Of a stretch of DNA of 50,054 bases, positions 49,723-50,054 are shown piece by piece (the stretch's first letter is position 1; every line of letters begins with the position of its first letter). The stretch lies in NCBI GenBank assembly GCA_017649565.1, contig JAGCGO010000049.1, positions 1 through 50,054 on the forward strand, read 5' to 3'. The DNA comes from Fibrobacter sp. Lineage in GTDB: Bacteria > Fibrobacterota > Fibrobacteria > Fibrobacterales > Fibrobacteraceae. A program made the translations under genes and the position numbers. The notes under the pieces are model-generated. The model made no database searches. It saw only the letters and a program-made list of their open reading frames with translations, and had not been told where the DNA came from.

Positions 49723-50054
49723 ATGGGAAAATCACTCTATCAGAAGATTTTTGAGAGCCACACGGTAGCAAAGCTCCCGAGCGGCCAGTGCCAGCTCTTT
49801 ATCGGGCTCCACCTCTGCCACGAAGTCACCAGCCCCCAGGCCTTCGCCCAGCTCCGCGAAGAAGGCCAGAAGGTGCTCTTCCCGGAACGCACGTTCGCCA
49901 CGGTGGACCACATTATCCCGACCACCTTCCCGGAACGCAACCGCCCGCTCAAGGACGGCATTTCCGAAGAGATGTTCTCCCATATCGAAAACAACACCAA
50001 GTCTAACGGCATCAAGTTCTTTGGCCCCGCTACCGCCGAACAGGGCGTTATCCA
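49723..50054 (+). CDS. leuC: 3-isopropylmalate dehydratase large subunit, 3' end missing
   Basis: The gene runs off the right edge; about 110 codons are present. It catalyses the isomerisation of 2- to 3-isopropylmalate in leucine synthesis, together with LeuD, using a [4Fe-4S] cluster whose Cys ligands lie beyond the window. The N-terminus MGKSLYQKIFESH, LHLCHEVTSPQAFAQLRE and FATVDHIIPT match the conserved beginning of LeuC (bacterial type: DRHLVHEVTSPQAF and FATMDH). The ATG is preceded by a weak GAGA. Confidence in the family is high; whether it is LeuC rather than another aconitase-like dehydratase rests on these motifs. Confidence 0.93.
   Translation, partial: MGKSLYQKIFESHTVAKLPSGQCQLFIGLHLCHEVTSPQAFAQLREEGQKVLFPERTFATVDHIIPTTFPERNRPLKDGISEEMFSHIENNTKSNGIKFFGPATAEQGVI

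Overview
The window reads as a chromosomal segment of a Fibrobacter species (Fibrobacterota, anaerobic cellulose or pectin degraders of herbivore guts). The evidence is two lipoproteins with the FISUMP domain (Fibrobacter succinogenes major paralogous domain, TIGR02145), a long lipoprotein that looks like Fibrobacter paralogous family TIGR02171, poly-Ser linkers, several exported proteins with Por/T9SS-like C-terminal tails, and a family 9 pectate lyase. Housekeeping genes are G/C-rich with C/G-ending codons. The 12.0-20.0 kb segment is strikingly A/T-rich and looks acquired.

Layout. 1-1.2 kb: end of a class I/II aminotransferase. 1.5-9.9 kb: exported proteins (unknown secreted protein, TIGR02171-like lipoprotein, PL9 pectate lyase, gingipain-like C25 peptidase with a PA14-like insert). 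10-21.2 kb: accessory region. A hydrolase relic and a FISUMP lipoprotein lie on the left and a second FISUMP lipoprotein on the right. Between them is an A/T-rich rightward cluster: a 1763-aa multidomain protein, a 110-aa protein, and two proteins sharing an N-terminal module but carrying different C-termini (a Lys/Arg-rich tail; an NlpC/P60-like cysteine peptidase). None of the four has a signal peptide. A dispersed repeat (GGCTCTGTCARGCC, then GTAY at fixed spacing; six good copies and one decayed) borders this region on both sides. 21.4-30 kb: ruvA-ruvB, an orphan YejB-like permease, dapB, and a leftward ruvX-moxR-DUF58-transglutaminase operon. 30-39 kb: GLUG-repeat secreted protein, giant 2-hydroxyacyl-CoA dehydratase activase, a small four-helix-bundle protein between two heptamer arrays, and an ABC-F ATPase. 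39-46.5 kb: a 2446-aa exported protein of 23 cadherin/Ig-like domains arranged as seven triplets. 46.9-50 kb: a receiver-like small protein, a membrane-anchored M23 peptidase with a MinD-like N-terminus, a small lipoprotein and the start of leuC.

Two repeat systems stand out. One is the dispersed repeat around the A/T-rich island; one copy supplies the -35 box of ruvA and another sits where a hydrolase gene is broken. The other is a set of 7-bp-unit tandem arrays, with different unit sequences at different loci, squeezed between stop codons and the next start codon; two five-unit arrays bracket the four-helix-bundle gene exactly. The best candidates for an undescribed system are the island (large scaffold-like protein plus modular leaderless effector-like proteins) and the heptamer-flanked four-helix-bundle unit. 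All functional statements rest on reading the sequence and remembered family motifs; no searches were run.
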